Origin: Paenibacillus pinihumi DSM 23905 = JCM 16419 | Lineage (GTDB): Bacteria > Bacillota > Bacilli > Paenibacillales > Paenibacillaceae | DNA: 39,787 nucleotides | Assembly: GCF_000422505.1 (NCBI RefSeq) | Contig: NZ_AULX01000037.1 | Span: 1-39,787, forward strand | Direction of reading: 5' to 3' | In this document: piece by piece, positions 22,530-31,745 of the stretch | Numbering within the stretch: position 1 is the stretch's first letter | Layout: every line of letters starts with the position of its first letter | Notes under the pieces: model-generated | The model's database searches: none | What the model saw: the letters and a program-made list of their open reading frames with translations, nothing else | What the model was told of the DNA's origin: nothing | Translations under genes and position numbers: made by a program

Positions 22530-22582
22530 AGCCATTTATAAAAGTTTCACTTTTATAAATGGCTTCTATTTGTAAGTGAAAC
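22530..22582. repeat. Two mutually exclusive hairpins beside the element
   Basis: Hairpin 1: agccatttataaaag (22530-22544) pairs perfectly over 15 bases with cttttataaatggct (22550-22564). Hairpin 2: gtttcactt (22544-22552) pairs perfectly with aagtgaaac (22574-22582). They share bases 22544-22552 and cannot form together. The left arm includes the last four bases of the element and one copy of its putative target duplication. No gene starts nearby. Confidence 0.6.
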
Positions 22583-22686
22583 GACACTGTGCCTGTAAAA
22601 GTTGCTGTATTCATTTGAAATGTAACGGCATCAAAGCCCATCGTTCAAGCGGTTTTGGGCAGTTAACATATTTGAATTTGTTTTTA

Positions 22687-22729
22687 TGTGAATTAAATCA
22701 CATACAATTAAATCCATTCCCTCTATGAT
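22687..22729 (+). promoter_or_regulatory. Fnr box and class II promoter of adhE-pflBA
   Basis: TGTGAATTAAATCACA (22687-22702) is a perfect TGTGA-N6-TCACA Fnr/CRP-type site centred at 22694.5. TATGAT (22724-22729) follows at the distance that puts the box at about -41.5 from the expected start near 22736; no -35 is needed in such class II promoters. In B. subtilis Fnr activates anaerobic genes through this site. The promoter leaves a leader of about 115 bases. Confidence 0.8.
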
Positions 22730-22851
22730 AAGGGTAACAACAATGATCCCACTTCATAAGGCTGTTGCAGCATTCTTGGCACACAATTCCAGGCTTCATG
22801 TTTGAGCGGCTCTTAGCAAGGCTGCCCGCATACTCAAAAGGAGGAGTTACT

Positions 22852-25455
22852 ATGGCTGTTAAGGAGAGCAACCTCAATTCCATGCCTGCACAGGAGGAAG
22901 TCACTCAACTGGTCGCACGGGCAAAGCGCGCACAGGAGGCGTATCTCAGACTGGATCAGACACACATCGACCGGATTGTCCAATCCATGGCGCTCGCAGG
23001 GCTGGACCGTCATATGGTGCTTGCTAAAATGGCGGTGGAAGAAACGGGACGCGGCGTATATGAGGATAAAATTACGAAGAATATTTTTGCAACAGAGTAT
23101 ATCTACCACCATATTAAAAGCAGTAAAACGGTCGGCGTAATTGAAGAAAATCCGTATGAGAGCTATCAGCTCGTTGCGGAGCCGGTAGGTATTATTGCCG
23201 GGGTTACGCCAGTGACCAACCCGACCTCAACGACAATGTTCAAGGCGCTCATTGCCGCCAAGACACGCAATCCGGTCATTTTCGCCTTCCACCCGTCTGC
23301 ACAGAAGTGCAGCGCGGCCGCAGCCAGAACACTGCTTGAAGCTGCAGTGGCAAGCGGGGCGCCAGCACATTGTATACAATGGATTGAATCGCCTTCTCTC
23401 GAAGCCACGCAGCTGCTAATGAACCATCCGGATATTGCGCTTGTGCTTGCAACAGGCGGAGCGTCGATGGTGAAGGCGGCTTACAGTACCGGAAAACCTG
23501 CACTCGGAGTCGGGCCGGGCAATGTGCCTTGTCTGATTGAACAGTCAGCTGATCTGGAGCAGTCAGTGACCGATCTGATCTTGTCCAAAACATTTGACCA
23601 TGGCATGATCTGTGCCTCTGAGCAGTCCGTTATTATCGAAGAGCCTGTCTATGACCAAGTGAAAAAGCTGATGAAGGACAACGGCTGTCACTTTCTGACC
23701 AAAGCGGAGACAGAGCAGGTATCGGGGCTGGTCATTAATAAGGAGAAGTGCGCGGTCAATGGCGTTATAGTCGGACAAAGCGCGGTGAAAATTGCTGAGA
23801 TGGCGGGTATTCAGGTGCCGGACGATACAAAAATATTAGTCGCGGAGCTGCAAGGTGTCGGGGAAGCCTACCCGCTGTCCGCTGAGAAGCTAAGCCCGGT
23901 TCTTGCTTGCTATAAAGTTAAGACCGCGGAGCAGGGTATTGAACGGGCGGCTGAGGTCGTTGCCTTTGGCGGTATGGGCCATTCGTCGGTCATTCATTCA
24001 CGCAACAGCAATGTTATCGATAAATTCGCCAAGCGGCTGCAAACCGGCCGAGTCATCGTCAATGCGCCTTCGACGCATGGCGCAATCGGCGACTTGTACA
24101 ATACGAATCTGCCTTCGCTGACACTGGGATGCGGCTCTTACGGGCATAACTCGACAACTTCTAATGTAACTGCCGTCAATCTGCTGAACATTAAGCGTGT
24201 TGCTTTCAGGACGGTCAATATGCAGTGGTTTAAGGTGCCGCCTAAAGTTTATTTTGAGAAGGGATCGACGCAGTACCTGGAGAAGATGCCGGATATTTCC
24301 CGGGTCATGGTCATCACCGATGAGACGATGGTAAAGCTGGGTTACGTGGAGAAGCTGGAATATTATTTGCGCAAGCGTCCAAATCCGGTCTATATCGAGG
24401 TGTTCTCGAATGTTGAGCCGGACCCGTCGGTGGACACGGTGGAGCGGGGCAGGGCGATGATGGAAGCCTTCCAGCCGGACTGTATCATTGCACTTGGAGG
24501 AGGCTCGCCGATGGATGCGGCGAAGGCAATGTGGCTGTTCTATGAATATCCCGATACGAACTTCCATTCGCTTAAGCAGAAGTTTCTCGATATCCGCAAG
24601 CGTGTATACAAATATCCGCGGCTGGGCCGCAAAGCCAAATTCGTAGCTATTCCGACGACCTCGGGTACGGGGTCGGAAGTGACTTCCTTCGCCGTAATTA
24701 CAGATAAAAAGGAGGGCAATACAAAATATCCGCTGGCTGATTATGAGCTGACGCCGGATGTAGCAATCATTGATCCGGATTTTGTATACAGTCTGCCAAA
24801 GACAGCGGTCGCGGATACGGGGATGGATGTACTCACCCACGCCGTCGAAGCCTATGTATCGGTCATGGCAAATGATTATACCGATGGCCTGGCGCTACAG
24901 GCGATCCGTCTCGTCTTCCAATACCTGGAGCAGTCGTATCATGAAGCAGACCCGGTAGCCCGGGAGAAGATGCATAATGCATCGACGATAGCCGGCATGG
25001 CTTTTGCCAACGCATTTCTGGGCATTAACCACAGCCTTGCGCATAAATGGGGCGGCGAATATCACACCGCTCACGGCCGCACCAATGCGATTCTGATGCC
25101 GCATGTCATCAAATACAATGCCCGCAAGCCGACGAAATTTGCTTCCTTCCCCAAATATGCCCGGTTCGTCGCGGATGAGCGGTATGCGGAAATTGCCCGG
25201 ATGCTGGGACTGCCGGCAAAGACGAAGGAGGAAGGCGTCCGCAGTCTGATCGAAGCGATCCGCAAGCTGAACCGTTCGCTTGGCATCCCGGAGAGCTTCA
25301 GTGAGCTGGGCTTTGATAAAGCGGATTTCGAAGCGAAGGTAGACCGGCTTGCAGACCGTGCTTTTGAAGATCAATGCACGACTGCCAATCCGAAAATGCC
25401 GCTTGTGACAGAGCTGGCTGACGTGTACCGCAATGCGTTTTATGGCAAATTTTAA
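22852..25455 (+). CDS. adhE: Bifunctional aldehyde-alcohol dehydrogenase
   Basis: 867 residues, from ATG 22852, chosen because AAGGAGG lies 7 bases before it; the frame upstream is open but lacks conservation. The N-terminal acetyl-CoA-reducing aldehyde dehydrogenase half has the nucleophile in DHGMICASEQ (about Cys254). The C-terminal iron-dependent alcohol dehydrogenase half has GGGSPMDAAKAMW, TTSGTGSEVTSFAVIT and the iron ligands in TGMDVLTHAVEAY and NHSLAHKWGGEYH. It turns acetyl-CoA to ethanol using two NADH, the main redox outlet in mixed-acid fermentation. Length matches the family (860-890). It is first in an operon with pflB and pflA behind an Fnr site. Confidence 0.95.
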   Translation: MAVKESNLNSMPAQEEVTQLVARAKRAQEAYLRLDQTHIDRIVQSMALAGLDRHMVLAKMAVEETGRGVYEDKITKNIFATEYIYHHIKSSKTVGVIEENPYESYQLVAEPVGIIAGVTPVTNPTSTTMFKALIAAKTRNPVIFAFHPSAQKCSAAAARTLLEAAVASGAPAHCIQWIESPSLEATQLLMNHPDIALVLATGGASMVKAAYSTGKPALGVGPGNVPCLIEQSADLEQSVTDLILSKTFDHGMICASEQSVIIEEPVYDQVKKLMKDNGCHFLTKAETEQVSGLVINKEKCAVNGVIVGQSAVKIAEMAGIQVPDDTKILVAELQGVGEAYPLSAEKLSPVLACYKVKTAEQGIERAAEVVAFGGMGHSSVIHSRNSNVIDKFAKRLQTGRVIVNAPSTHGAIGDLYNTNLPSLTLGCGSYGHNSTTSNVTAVNLLNIKRVAFRTVNMQWFKVPPKVYFEKGSTQYLEKMPDISRVMVITDETMVKLGYVEKLEYYLRKRPNPVYIEVFSNVEPDPSVDTVERGRAMMEAFQPDCIIALGGGSPMDAAKAMWLFYEYPDTNFHSLKQKFLDIRKRVYKYPRLGRKAKFVAIPTTSGTGSEVTSFAVITDKKEGNTKYPLADYELTPDVAIIDPDFVYSLPKTAVADTGMDVLTHAVEAYVSVMANDYTDGLALQAIRLVFQYLEQSYHEADPVAREKMHNASTIAGMAFANAFLGINHSLAHKWGGEYHTAHGRTNAILMPHVIKYNARKPTKFASFPKYARFVADERYAEIARMLGLPAKTKEEGVRSLIEAIRKLNRSLGIPESFSELGFDKADFEAKVDRLADRAFEDQCTTANPKMPLVTELADVYRNAFYGKF

Positions 25456-25494
25456 GAATTTGAACGCTAATTCAACCTTGGAGGTGCTGTCGCA

Positions 25495-27768
25495 ATGGCG
25501 ATGATGGAACGGGAACTTACGGGGCAGGCGAAGCAAGGAAATGAGGCATGGCGCCACTTTGAAGGACTCTCATGGAGAAGAAAGATTGATGTGAATGCCT
25601 TTCTGGAGAGCAATCTCATCCCCTACACCGGGGATGAGGCTTTCCTGGCAGGACCGACATGTCAGACGGACGAACTGTGGCAGCGCGTGCGGGAGCTGCT
25701 GCAGGAGGAGCAGCTCAGCGGTGGCGTATTGGATATTGATATCCACACGGTATCCTCGATTACTTCTCATGCCCCAGGCTATATTGACAAGGATAAAGAG
25801 ACGATTGTCGGTTTGCAGACCGATGCGCCGCTGCGCAGAGCTGTTCAGCCTTACGGCGGAATTCGGATGGCAGCGGACGCCTGCTCCGCGTATGGTTTTC
25901 AGCTCCCGGAGGAGATGGCCCGGCTGTTCACAGAAATTCGCAAGACGCATAACCAGGGTGTATTCGATGCGTATACAACAGAGATGCGGACTGCACGGAG
26001 AGCAGGAATCGTCACGGGGCTGCCGGATGCTTACGGCCGCGGCCGTATCATCGGAGATTACCGGAGGGTCGCGTTGTATGGTGCAGACCGGCTGATCGCC
26101 GGCAAGCAGGAGGAGCTGCTTCAGCTTGAAGTGGATGCTATGAGTGAGGATGTGATTCGGCTGCGCGAGGAGCTGTCCGAGCAAATACGCAGCCTGAATG
26201 AGCTGAAGCGGATGGCGGCCTCATACGGATTTGATATTTCACAGCCCGCAGGCAATGCGAAAGAAGCGATTCAATGGCTCTACTTCGCTTATCTTGCGGC
26301 AATCAAGGAGCAAAATGGCGCGGCAATGAGCCTGGGGCGTGTATCCAGCTTCCTGGATATTTATCTGGAGAGGGATTTGGCTGAAGGAACATTATCCGAG
26401 GAACAGGCTCAGGAGCTGATCGATCATTTCGTCATGAAGCTTAGGATTGTGAAATTTTTGCGGACACCGGATTATAACGAGCTGTTCAGCGGTGATCCGA
26501 CATGGGTAACAGAGTCGATCGGCGGGATGGGGCTGAACGGAGAGACAAGGGTGACGCGCACCTCCTTCCGCTTCCTTCATACGCTGTACAATCTGGGTCC
26601 TGCTCCGGAGCCAAACCTGACGGTGCTGTGGTCGCAGCAGCTTCCGGAGAAGTTCAAGCGCTATTGCGCCAAAGTCTCTTCAGAGACCAGCTCGATTCAA
26701 TATGAAAATGATGATCTGATGCGGCCCCGTTTCGGAGATGATTACGGCATAGCCTGCTGTGTGTCAGCGATGCGGATCGGCAAGCAAATGCAGTTTTTTG
26801 GAGCACGTGCCAACCTGGCAAAGTCGCTGCTGTACGCGATTAATGGAGGTATTGATGAAAAGCTCGGCATTCAGGTCGGGCCGCCGATCGCCGCAATCAC
26901 CTCTGAGGTGCTTGATTATGAAGAGGTAGCGGCTAAATTCGAGATCATGCAGGAATGGCTGGCAAAGCTGTATATGAACACGCTGAATGTTATTCACTAC
27001 ATGCACGACAAATACTGCTACGAACGAATTGAGATGGCGCTGCATGACCGGGATATTGTACGTACGATGGCTTGTGGTATCGCCGGATTGTCCGTAGCGG
27101 CCGATAGTCTGAGTGCAATCAAATATGCGAAAGTGCGCCCTGTACGCAATGAGCAGGGGCTTGCCGTAGATTTTGAGATTGAAGGGGAGTACCCGCAGTA
27201 TGGCAACAACAACGATCAGGTAGACGGCATTGCCGTGCAATTGGTTGAGGGCTTCATGGAGAAGCTGCGCAAGCATAAGCCATACCGCAATGCCGTACCT
27301 ACGATGTCGGTGCTGACGATTACTTCTAATGTCGTATACGGCAAAAAGACAGGGACGACACCGGACGGACGGAAGGCTGGCGAGCCGTTCGCACCAGGCG
27401 CCAATCCGATGCATGGACGGGACCGCAAAGGAGCGCTGGCTTCTCTAAGCTCGGTTGCAAAGCTGCCTTATGACAGCAGTCTGGATGGCATCTCCAACAC
27501 CTTCTCCATTGTACCCAAAGCACTCGGCAAGGAGGAGGAGGCCCGTTACGCCAATCTCGTCTCCCTGCTTGACGGCTATACGGCAAGCGGCGGACATCAT
27601 TTGAACGTTAACGTATTCGACCGGGAGCATCTGATTGATGCGATGGAGCATCCGGAGAAATATCCGCAGCTTACGATCCGCGTATCCGGTTATGCCGTTA
27701 ATTTTAATAAATTGACCCGGGAGCAGCAGCTTGATGTCATTAACCGGACCTTCCACGGTTCCGTGTAA
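25495..27768 (+). CDS. pflB: Pyruvate formate-lyase
   Basis: 757 residues, the normal length. It is a glycyl radical enzyme converting pyruvate and CoA to acetyl-CoA and formate without NADH formation. The two adjacent catalytic cysteines are Cys421-Cys422 in [11 protein letters not shown]. The radical glycine is Gly732 in RVSGYAVNF near the C-terminus. An N-terminal DNAFLES-like [20 protein letters not shown] and a [20 protein letters not shown] region are also typical. TTGGAGGTG precedes ATG 25495. It lies 39 bases after adhE and 48 before pflA, so the operon feeds acetyl-CoA straight to AdhE. Confidence 0.96.
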   Translation: MAMMERELTGQAKQGNEAWRHFEGLSWRRKIDVNAFLESNLIPYTGDEAFLAGPTCQTDELWQRVRELLQEEQLSGGVLDIDIHTVSSITSHAPGYIDKDKETIVGLQTDAPLRRAVQPYGGIRMAADACSAYGFQLPEEMARLFTEIRKTHNQGVFDAYTTEMRTARRAGIVTGLPDAYGRGRIIGDYRRVALYGADRLIAGKQEELLQLEVDAMSEDVIRLREELSEQIRSLNELKRMAASYGFDISQPAGNAKEAIQWLYFAYLAAIKEQNGAAMSLGRVSSFLDIYLERDLAEGTLSEEQAQELIDHFVMKLRIVKFLRTPDYNELFSGDPTWVTESIGGMGLNGETRVTRTSFRFLHTLYNLGPAPEPNLTVLWSQQLPEKFKRYCAKVSSETSSIQYENDDLMRPRFGDDYGIACCVSAMRIGKQMQFFGARANLAKSLLYAINGGIDEKLGIQVGPPIAAITSEVLDYEEVAAKFEIMQEWLAKLYMNTLNVIHYMHDKYCYERIEMALHDRDIVRTMACGIAGLSVAADSLSAIKYAKVRPVRNEQGLAVDFEIEGEYPQYGNNNDQVDGIAVQLVEGFMEKLRKHKPYRNAVPTMSVLTITSNVVYGKKTGTTPDGRKAGEPFAPGANPMHGRDRKGALASLSSVAKLPYDSSLDGISNTFSIVPKALGKEEEARYANLVSLLDGYTASGGHHLNVNVFDREHLIDAMEHPEKYPQLTIRVSGYAVNFNKLTREQQLDVINRTFHGSV

Positions 27769-27816
27769 CACATCCTTATATAAATAGGTAGGCATTCGTT
27801 AAAGGGGGCATGCGCC

Positions 27817-28554
27817 ATGAAAGGCCGGATCCATTCCATTGATACCTTTGGCACCGTAGACGGTCCAGGCATCCGCTTCGTTCTGTTCATGCAGGGCTGC
27901 GCGCTGCAATGCCGGTTCTGTCATAATCCTGACACCTGGGAAACCTCTGGAGGCCGTCAGATGTCGGTCGAGGAAGTCATTGCGGAGCTGGAGCCTTATC
28001 TGGTGTATTACCGTAAATCGGGAGGCGGTATAACCGTGACCGGTGGAGAGCCGACTTTGCAGGCGCCATTCGTAGCCGAGCTGTTCAAGACGGTCAAGGA
28101 AAGATTCGGTCTGCATACGGCGCTGGACAGCTCAGGCTTTTGCGAACCATCCAATGCGCGCTCGCTGATTGATTATACGGATCTGGTGCTGCTCGATTTG
28201 AAGCAGATGGACAGCGCCAGGCATGAACAGCTAACCAGCCAGCCCAATGAACGAATTCTGAGGTTTGCCTCATGGCTGGCAGGGCAGCACAAGACAATGT
28301 GGGTCAGGCATGTACTTATCCCTGGAATTACGGATTCCTGGCAGGATTTGACCGCGCTCGGCCGGTATGTATCCGGGCTGGATTCAGTAGAGCGGATAGA
28401 GCTGCTGCCATACCATAGAATGGGCGTATACAAATGGCAGCAGCTTGGACGCATCTATCCGCTGGAGGGCGTTCAGACGCCATCAGCGGCAGAGGTGGAG
28501 CGGGCCAAGGCCATTATCGAAGCAGCTAGAAAAGAAGCGGCAGCCTCACCCTGA
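27817..28554 (+). CDS. pflA: Pyruvate formate-lyase activating enzyme
   Basis: A 245-residue radical SAM enzyme. The motif is CALQCRFC (CxxxCxxC, Cys28/32/35) after MKGRIHSIDTFGTVDGPGIR. The SAM-binding GG(E) strand is ITVTGGEPTLQ, followed by a GLHTALDSSGFC segment. It uses a 4Fe-4S cluster and S-adenosylmethionine to abstract hydrogen from the radical glycine of PflB. Its C-terminus is encoded inside the left arm of the operon terminator. AAAGGGGGC precedes the ATG. Confidence 0.95.
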   Translation: MKGRIHSIDTFGTVDGPGIRFVLFMQGCALQCRFCHNPDTWETSGGRQMSVEEVIAELEPYLVYYRKSGGGITVTGGEPTLQAPFVAELFKTVKERFGLHTALDSSGFCEPSNARSLIDYTDLVLLDLKQMDSARHEQLTSQPNERILRFASWLAGQHKTMWVRHVLIPGITDSWQDLTALGRYVSGLDSVERIELLPYHRMGVYKWQQLGRIYPLEGVQTPSAAEVERAKAIIEAARKEAAASP

Positions 28555-28574
28555 AGGGCTGCCGCTTCTTTCTG
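28532..28574 (+). terminator. Terminator of the adhE-pflB-pflA operon
   Basis: A perfect 14-bp stem (28532-28545 with 28557-28570) with an 11-base loop; CTTCTTTCT follows. The left arm encodes the last residues of PflA, and the stop codon is in the loop. Confidence 0.85.
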
Positions 28575-28865
28575 TCCTGACGTGTTCCTGTTTCGATATC
28601 ATAGAGCTCACCAGTACTATCAGCGAAGCTCAAAGCTGCGCCATTCCTGACCCTCCGCCAGCATTGCTCTGTTCCAGCTTCCAGGCTTTGTTCATGCAAT
28701 CTATTCCAGATTTTGCTTGTCCCTCACTAACTCAGAATAAAATGTCACTTTTTGTCGTAATATAATATGACTTTTGAAGGGAAATGAGAACTGTGGAATT
28801 AGGCGGAAGGACTTAGCCAAAGTAGTCTTGTCTGCCGATTTTTCCAATTTTCGCCCAATCAAAAT
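28575..28865. other. Non-coding gap between the pfl operon and the ferredoxin reductase gene
   Basis: No credible gene is seen on either strand. The gap holds one copy of AAAATGTCACT (28739-28749), the same motif that is repeated at the transposase end near the right edge of the window, and a TATAAT (28761-28766) without a suitable -35. Confidence 0.5.
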
Positions 28866-28903
28866 CGGCCCTTGCTTCCTATTATATAAGGAGGCAAGGG
28901 CCG
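28866..28903 (-). terminator. Terminator of the ferredoxin-NADP reductase gene
   Basis: A perfect 10-bp outer stem (28866-28875 with 28894-28903) with a further tcct/agga pairing inside. On the minus strand it is followed by GATTTTGATT. It lies 34 bases after the stop. Confidence 0.75.
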
Positions 28904-28936
28904 TACTTATAACGCCTGGTTATAAAAGAGTATGAA

Positions 28937-29941
28937 TTATAGCTTCATGTTACTGCTGTGGCCTGGGGAAAGCTTGGCTGAAGGATCAATGTAGACCTTG
29001 GCATTGTTAATGGCTGTAGGCGCCTCGCCGAATCCGACGGCGATAAGCTTGAGCTTGCCCGGATAGGTCGTTATGTCCCCTGCTGCAAAAATGCCCGGAA
29101 TATTCGTCTCCATGCGGGTATCGACAACGATGGAGTTGCCCTGAATCTCAAGTCCCCATTGTGCGATTGGTCCCAGGGACGAAATAAAGCCGAAATTGAC
29201 GATCACGGCGTCAACATCGACAATCTTCTCTTCCTTTGTCTTCACATCGCTGATCGTGACGGCATGAATGCGGTCATCGCCATGTAAAGCAGAAATTTCA
29301 GTTGGTGTGAGTACCTGAATGGAAGAATTCATCAAATTTTGAACACTGTGCTCGTGAGCACGGAATTTGTCGCGTCTGTGAATCAAAGTGACGCTCTTGG
29401 CGATCGGCTCCAGCATCAGTGCCCAGTCAACCGCAGAGTCTCCGCCTCCGCTGATGAGCACGTTCTGGCCTTTAAATTGGTGCAGGTCATTGACGAAATA
29501 GTGAAGGTTCCTGCCCTCATACTTGTCAGCACCATCAAGTTCCAGACGACGAGGTTCGAAAGCGCCTACCCCACCGGATATAACTACAGCTTTGGCATGA
29601 TGTACCGTCTTATTTGTATGAATTTCAAAATGACGCTCAGCCTTCTTGACCACATTGAACACTTTCTCTTCCAGGCAAATTTCCTGTTCGAAGTGCTCCA
29701 TTTGAGCTTTAAGCTGATTGACCAGTTCCTGAGCGGTTACCTTGGGGAACCCGGCTACATCATAAATATATTTTTCAGGATACAATGCGGCAAGCTGTCC
29801 GCCCAATTGAGGCATGCTTTCGATAATTTTTACCGAAGCCTGTCGCATCCCTCCGTAAAATGCAGCAAACATTCCGGCCGGTCCTGCGCCGATTATCGCA
29901 ATGTCCACTATGTGATCTGTTGAAGCTTCAGAATGACTCAT
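28937..29941 (-). CDS. Ferredoxin-NADP+ reductase, thioredoxin reductase-like (YumC type)
   Basis: 334 residues from ATG 29941 (MSHSEAS); the TTG at 29959 coincides with the GGAGGTG binding site and is rejected. FAD-binding [18 protein letters not shown] near the N-terminus, a NADP-binding [15 protein letters not shown] in the middle, [10 protein letters not shown], and the second FAD segment [20 protein letters not shown]. The CxxC pair of thioredoxin reductases is absent, which marks the TrxR-like ferredoxin/flavodoxin-NADP reductases. It moves electrons between NADPH and ferredoxin. It is divergent from the type II NADH dehydrogenase, as in the yumC-yumB/yui area of Bacillus. Confidence 0.92.
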   Translation of the reverse strand: MSHSEASTDHIVDIAIIGAGPAGMFAAFYGGMRQASVKIIESMPQLGGQLAALYPEKYIYDVAGFPKVTAQELVNQLKAQMEHFEQEICLEEKVFNVVKKAERHFEIHTNKTVHHAKAVVISGGVGAFEPRRLELDGADKYEGRNLHYFVNDLHQFKGQNVLISGGGDSAVDWALMLEPIAKSVTLIHRRDKFRAHEHSVQNLMNSSIQVLTPTEISALHGDDRIHAVTISDVKTKEEKIVDVDAVIVNFGFISSLGPIAQWGLEIQGNSIVVDTRMETNIPGIFAAGDITTYPGKLKLIAVGFGEAPTAINNAKVYIDPSAKLSPGHSSNMKL

Positions 29942-30186
29942 TAAAAACTGCACCTCCAAGAAGTTTGGTATACTACGAGTATAAGCTTACCAGAAAAGAA
30001 CTAGAAATAAAAATTTGTATGTTTTTCTAAAGTTTTTCGTATTTTTATCCCTTGAACTTTTATTGAAAAGTCGATATGATTTCATTTGTATATACACGGA
30101 GACTTTTGTCGAACCGACAAGACAGATAATAAGCGCGGTTTGATTGACATAAACTAGACCCTAGAGACATAGAATTACAATCTGGT

Positions 30187-30204
30187 TTGTGTAATTTTTC
30201 ACAA
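30187..30204 (+). promoter_or_regulatory. Rex-like operator in front of the NADH dehydrogenase gene
   Basis: TTGTGTAATTTTTCACAA (30187-30204) matches the Rex palindrome TTGTGAA-N4-TTCACAA at all but one conserved base. It lies 20 bases before the ATG, just ahead of the ribosome binding site, where bound Rex would block transcription. Rex control of ndh by the NADH/NAD ratio is established in B. subtilis. A TTGACA at about 30144 may be the -35, but its -10 spacing is poor. Confidence 0.65.
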
Positions 30205-30224
30205 GGAATGGAAGGGATTAAGTA

Positions 30225-31418
30225 ATGAGTAACATACCGAAGATTGTCATTCTTGGAGCAGGGTACGGCGGAATCCTCACAGCGCTTCGTCTGCAAAAAG
30301 AATTAAATTACAATGAAGCAGATGTGACCCTTGTCAACAAGCACGACTATCACTACATTACGACCCATTTGCATATGCCGGCTGCCGGTACGGATAATCC
30401 TGAAAATGCCCGTGTCAGCATTTCCAAGCTTATCGATGAGTTCAAAATTGACTTTGTCAAATCAACCGTTGTGCAAATCCGTCCACAAGATAAGAAAGTT
30501 ATTTTGGAGGATGGTACCCTTTCTTATGATTATTTGGTCATTGGAGTAGGCGGCGAGCCGGAAACATTCGGTATCCCCGGCATGAGTGAATATGCGATGA
30601 ACATTCGCAGCATCAACTCTGTTCGTCTGATCCGGGAGCATATTGAATACCAGTTTGCCCGTTACAAGCGCGAGCCGCATCGTTCGGACTATTTGACTTT
30701 CATTGTTGGCGGCGCAGGCTTTACAGGCATCGAGTTTGTCGGCGAGCTGGCAGACCGTCTGCCGGAGCTGTGCAAGCAGTTCGATGTCGATCCGTCCATC
30801 GTGAAATTGTATAACATAGAAGCCGCTCCAACTGCGCTGCCTGGATTCGATCCGGAGCTGGTGGAATACGGCATGGAAGTGCTGAGAAAGAAAGGCGTCA
30901 CATTCAAAATCGGCACAGCGATAAAGGAATGCACACCTGATGGTGTTATCGTCGGGGAAGGCGAGGAAATCCGCTCCCAGACCGTCATCTGGACCGGAGG
31001 CATCCGCGGCAGCCGTCTTATTGAAGAAGCAGGCTTCGAGACGATGCGCGGACGTGTAAAGGTCGATGAGTATCTGCGTGCGCCAGGAAGCGAGAATATC
31101 TATATCGTGGGAGATAACTCGCTCGTATTTAACCCGGAAGGGCGCCCGTATCCGCCAACTGCCCAGATCGCAATGCAGCAAGGCGTCGTATGTGCCCACA
31201 ATCTGGTGGCCGCCATCCGCAAGCAGTCGCTTAAAGGATTTGAGTTCAAGAACAAAGGTACGGTAGCCTCTTTAGGCAAGGGTGAAGCGATCGGAATTGC
31301 TTTCGGCAAGAAATATAAAGGCCGTTCCGCGGCTTGGTTGAAAAAAATGATCGATCTTCGTTACCTGTTCATTATCGGCGGCGTTCCGCTCGTCCTGCGT
31401 AAAGGGAAGTTCCTGTAA
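30225..31418 (+). CDS. ndh: Type II NADH:quinone oxidoreductase
   Basis: A 397-residue single-subunit, non-proton-pumping NADH dehydrogenase. FAD-binding KIVILGAGYGGILTALRLQ at residues 6-24, NADH-binding FIVGGAGFTGIEFVGELADR in the middle, a YIVGDNSLVF second FAD motif, the quinone-site PPTAQIAMQQGV, and a C-terminal amphipathic membrane-anchoring region WLKKMIDLRYLFIIGG. It passes electrons from NADH to menaquinone. A Rex-like site lies in its leader. The stop overlaps the next start (TAATG, 31416-31420), so the small downstream gene is co-translated. Confidence 0.94.
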   Translation: MSNIPKIVILGAGYGGILTALRLQKELNYNEADVTLVNKHDYHYITTHLHMPAAGTDNPENARVSISKLIDEFKIDFVKSTVVQIRPQDKKVILEDGTLSYDYLVIGVGGEPETFGIPGMSEYAMNIRSINSVRLIREHIEYQFARYKREPHRSDYLTFIVGGAGFTGIEFVGELADRLPELCKQFDVDPSIVKLYNIEAAPTALPGFDPELVEYGMEVLRKKGVTFKIGTAIKECTPDGVIVGEGEEIRSQTVIWTGGIRGSRLIEEAGFETMRGRVKVDEYLRAPGSENIYIVGDNSLVFNPEGRPYPPTAQIAMQQGVVCAHNLVAAIRKQSLKGFEFKNKGTVASLGKGEAIGIAFGKKYKGRSAAWLKKMIDLRYLFIIGGVPLVLRKGKFL

Positions 31419-31660
31419 TGAGGCACTGCAGCGTACAGGTACGCGGGTTGCTGACCAGAGAGGAACTGGACCGCTATAATGCTCTGATGGAGGTTGGTTC
31501 GTTCCTCGAATCGCAAAATCGGTATGATTTGGCTTACACCGTACAGCAAGAGGTCGACCGGCTGATTGTTCCCGGCATTGAACGGCTGAAAGAAAAAGGC
31601 CGGGAACGTGATCGTGCGACGCAGCAATACTTAGAGGAAATGAAGGGGGAAGCTGAATAA
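31418..31660 (+). CDS. Small helical protein co-translated with ndh
   Basis: An 80-residue charged, largely helical protein (REELDRYNALMEVGSFLESQ, then a coiled-coil-like ERLKEKGRERDRATQQYLEE). Its ATG overlaps the TAA of ndh. No domain is recognised and no membrane segment is present. Coupling suggests an accessory role to the dehydrogenase, but this is inference. The last codons lie in the left arm of the terminator. Confidence 0.75.
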   Translation: MRHCSVQVRGLLTREELDRYNALMEVGSFLESQNRYDLAYTVQQEVDRLIVPGIERLKEKGRERDRATQQYLEEMKGEAE

Positions 31661-31677
31661 CAGCTTCCTTTTTTATT
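31648..31677 (+). terminator. Terminator of the ndh operon
   Basis: A perfect 8-bp stem ggaagctg (31648-31655) / cagcttcc (31661-31668) around a loop holding the stop codon, followed by TTTTTTATTT. Confidence 0.88.
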
Positions 31678-31745
31678 TGCCTTGCAAGCGCTCTTGACTG
31701 GCGGTTGCAGGCAGACAATCGGATAGCACCGGGGGGGACTGGATA

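Larger units (their letters stand above)
21293..22533 (+). mobile_element. Degenerate IS1595-family element with passenger gene
   Basis: The left end (from 21296) and the reverse complement of the right end (22533) both start ggctatgttaaatct (15 identical bases), and about 21 of 25 agree overall. The 8-mer atttataa occurs at 21285-21292 and again at 22534-22541, like a target duplication, though three extra bases (taa) separate it from the left repeat. Inside are a broken IS1595-type transposase, a lipoprotein gene and a terminator. IS1595-family elements are known to carry passengers. It cannot move without a transposase supplied in trans. Confidence 0.7.

Noticed and set aside
22447-22641. 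64-codon minus-strand gene near the element end
   Set aside because: It crosses the terminator, the terminal repeat and a perfect hairpin; openness is probably accidental, though its N-terminal part could be an old fragment.
22765-22851. Longer adhE start 29 codons upstream
   Set aside because: The strong AAGGAGG site is placed for ATG 22852 and the upstream residues do not resemble AdhE.
23998-24840. 280-codon minus-strand ORF inside adhE
   Set aside because: A shadow frame of a strongly conserved gene.
28445-28765. 106-codon plus-strand ORF overlapping the pflA end
   Set aside because: It overlaps pflA and the operon terminator, with no binding site or protein-like pattern.
30144-30170. 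TTGACA promoter for ndh
   Set aside because: The only -10-like sequence (TAGAAT) is 20 bases away, too far to support firmly.
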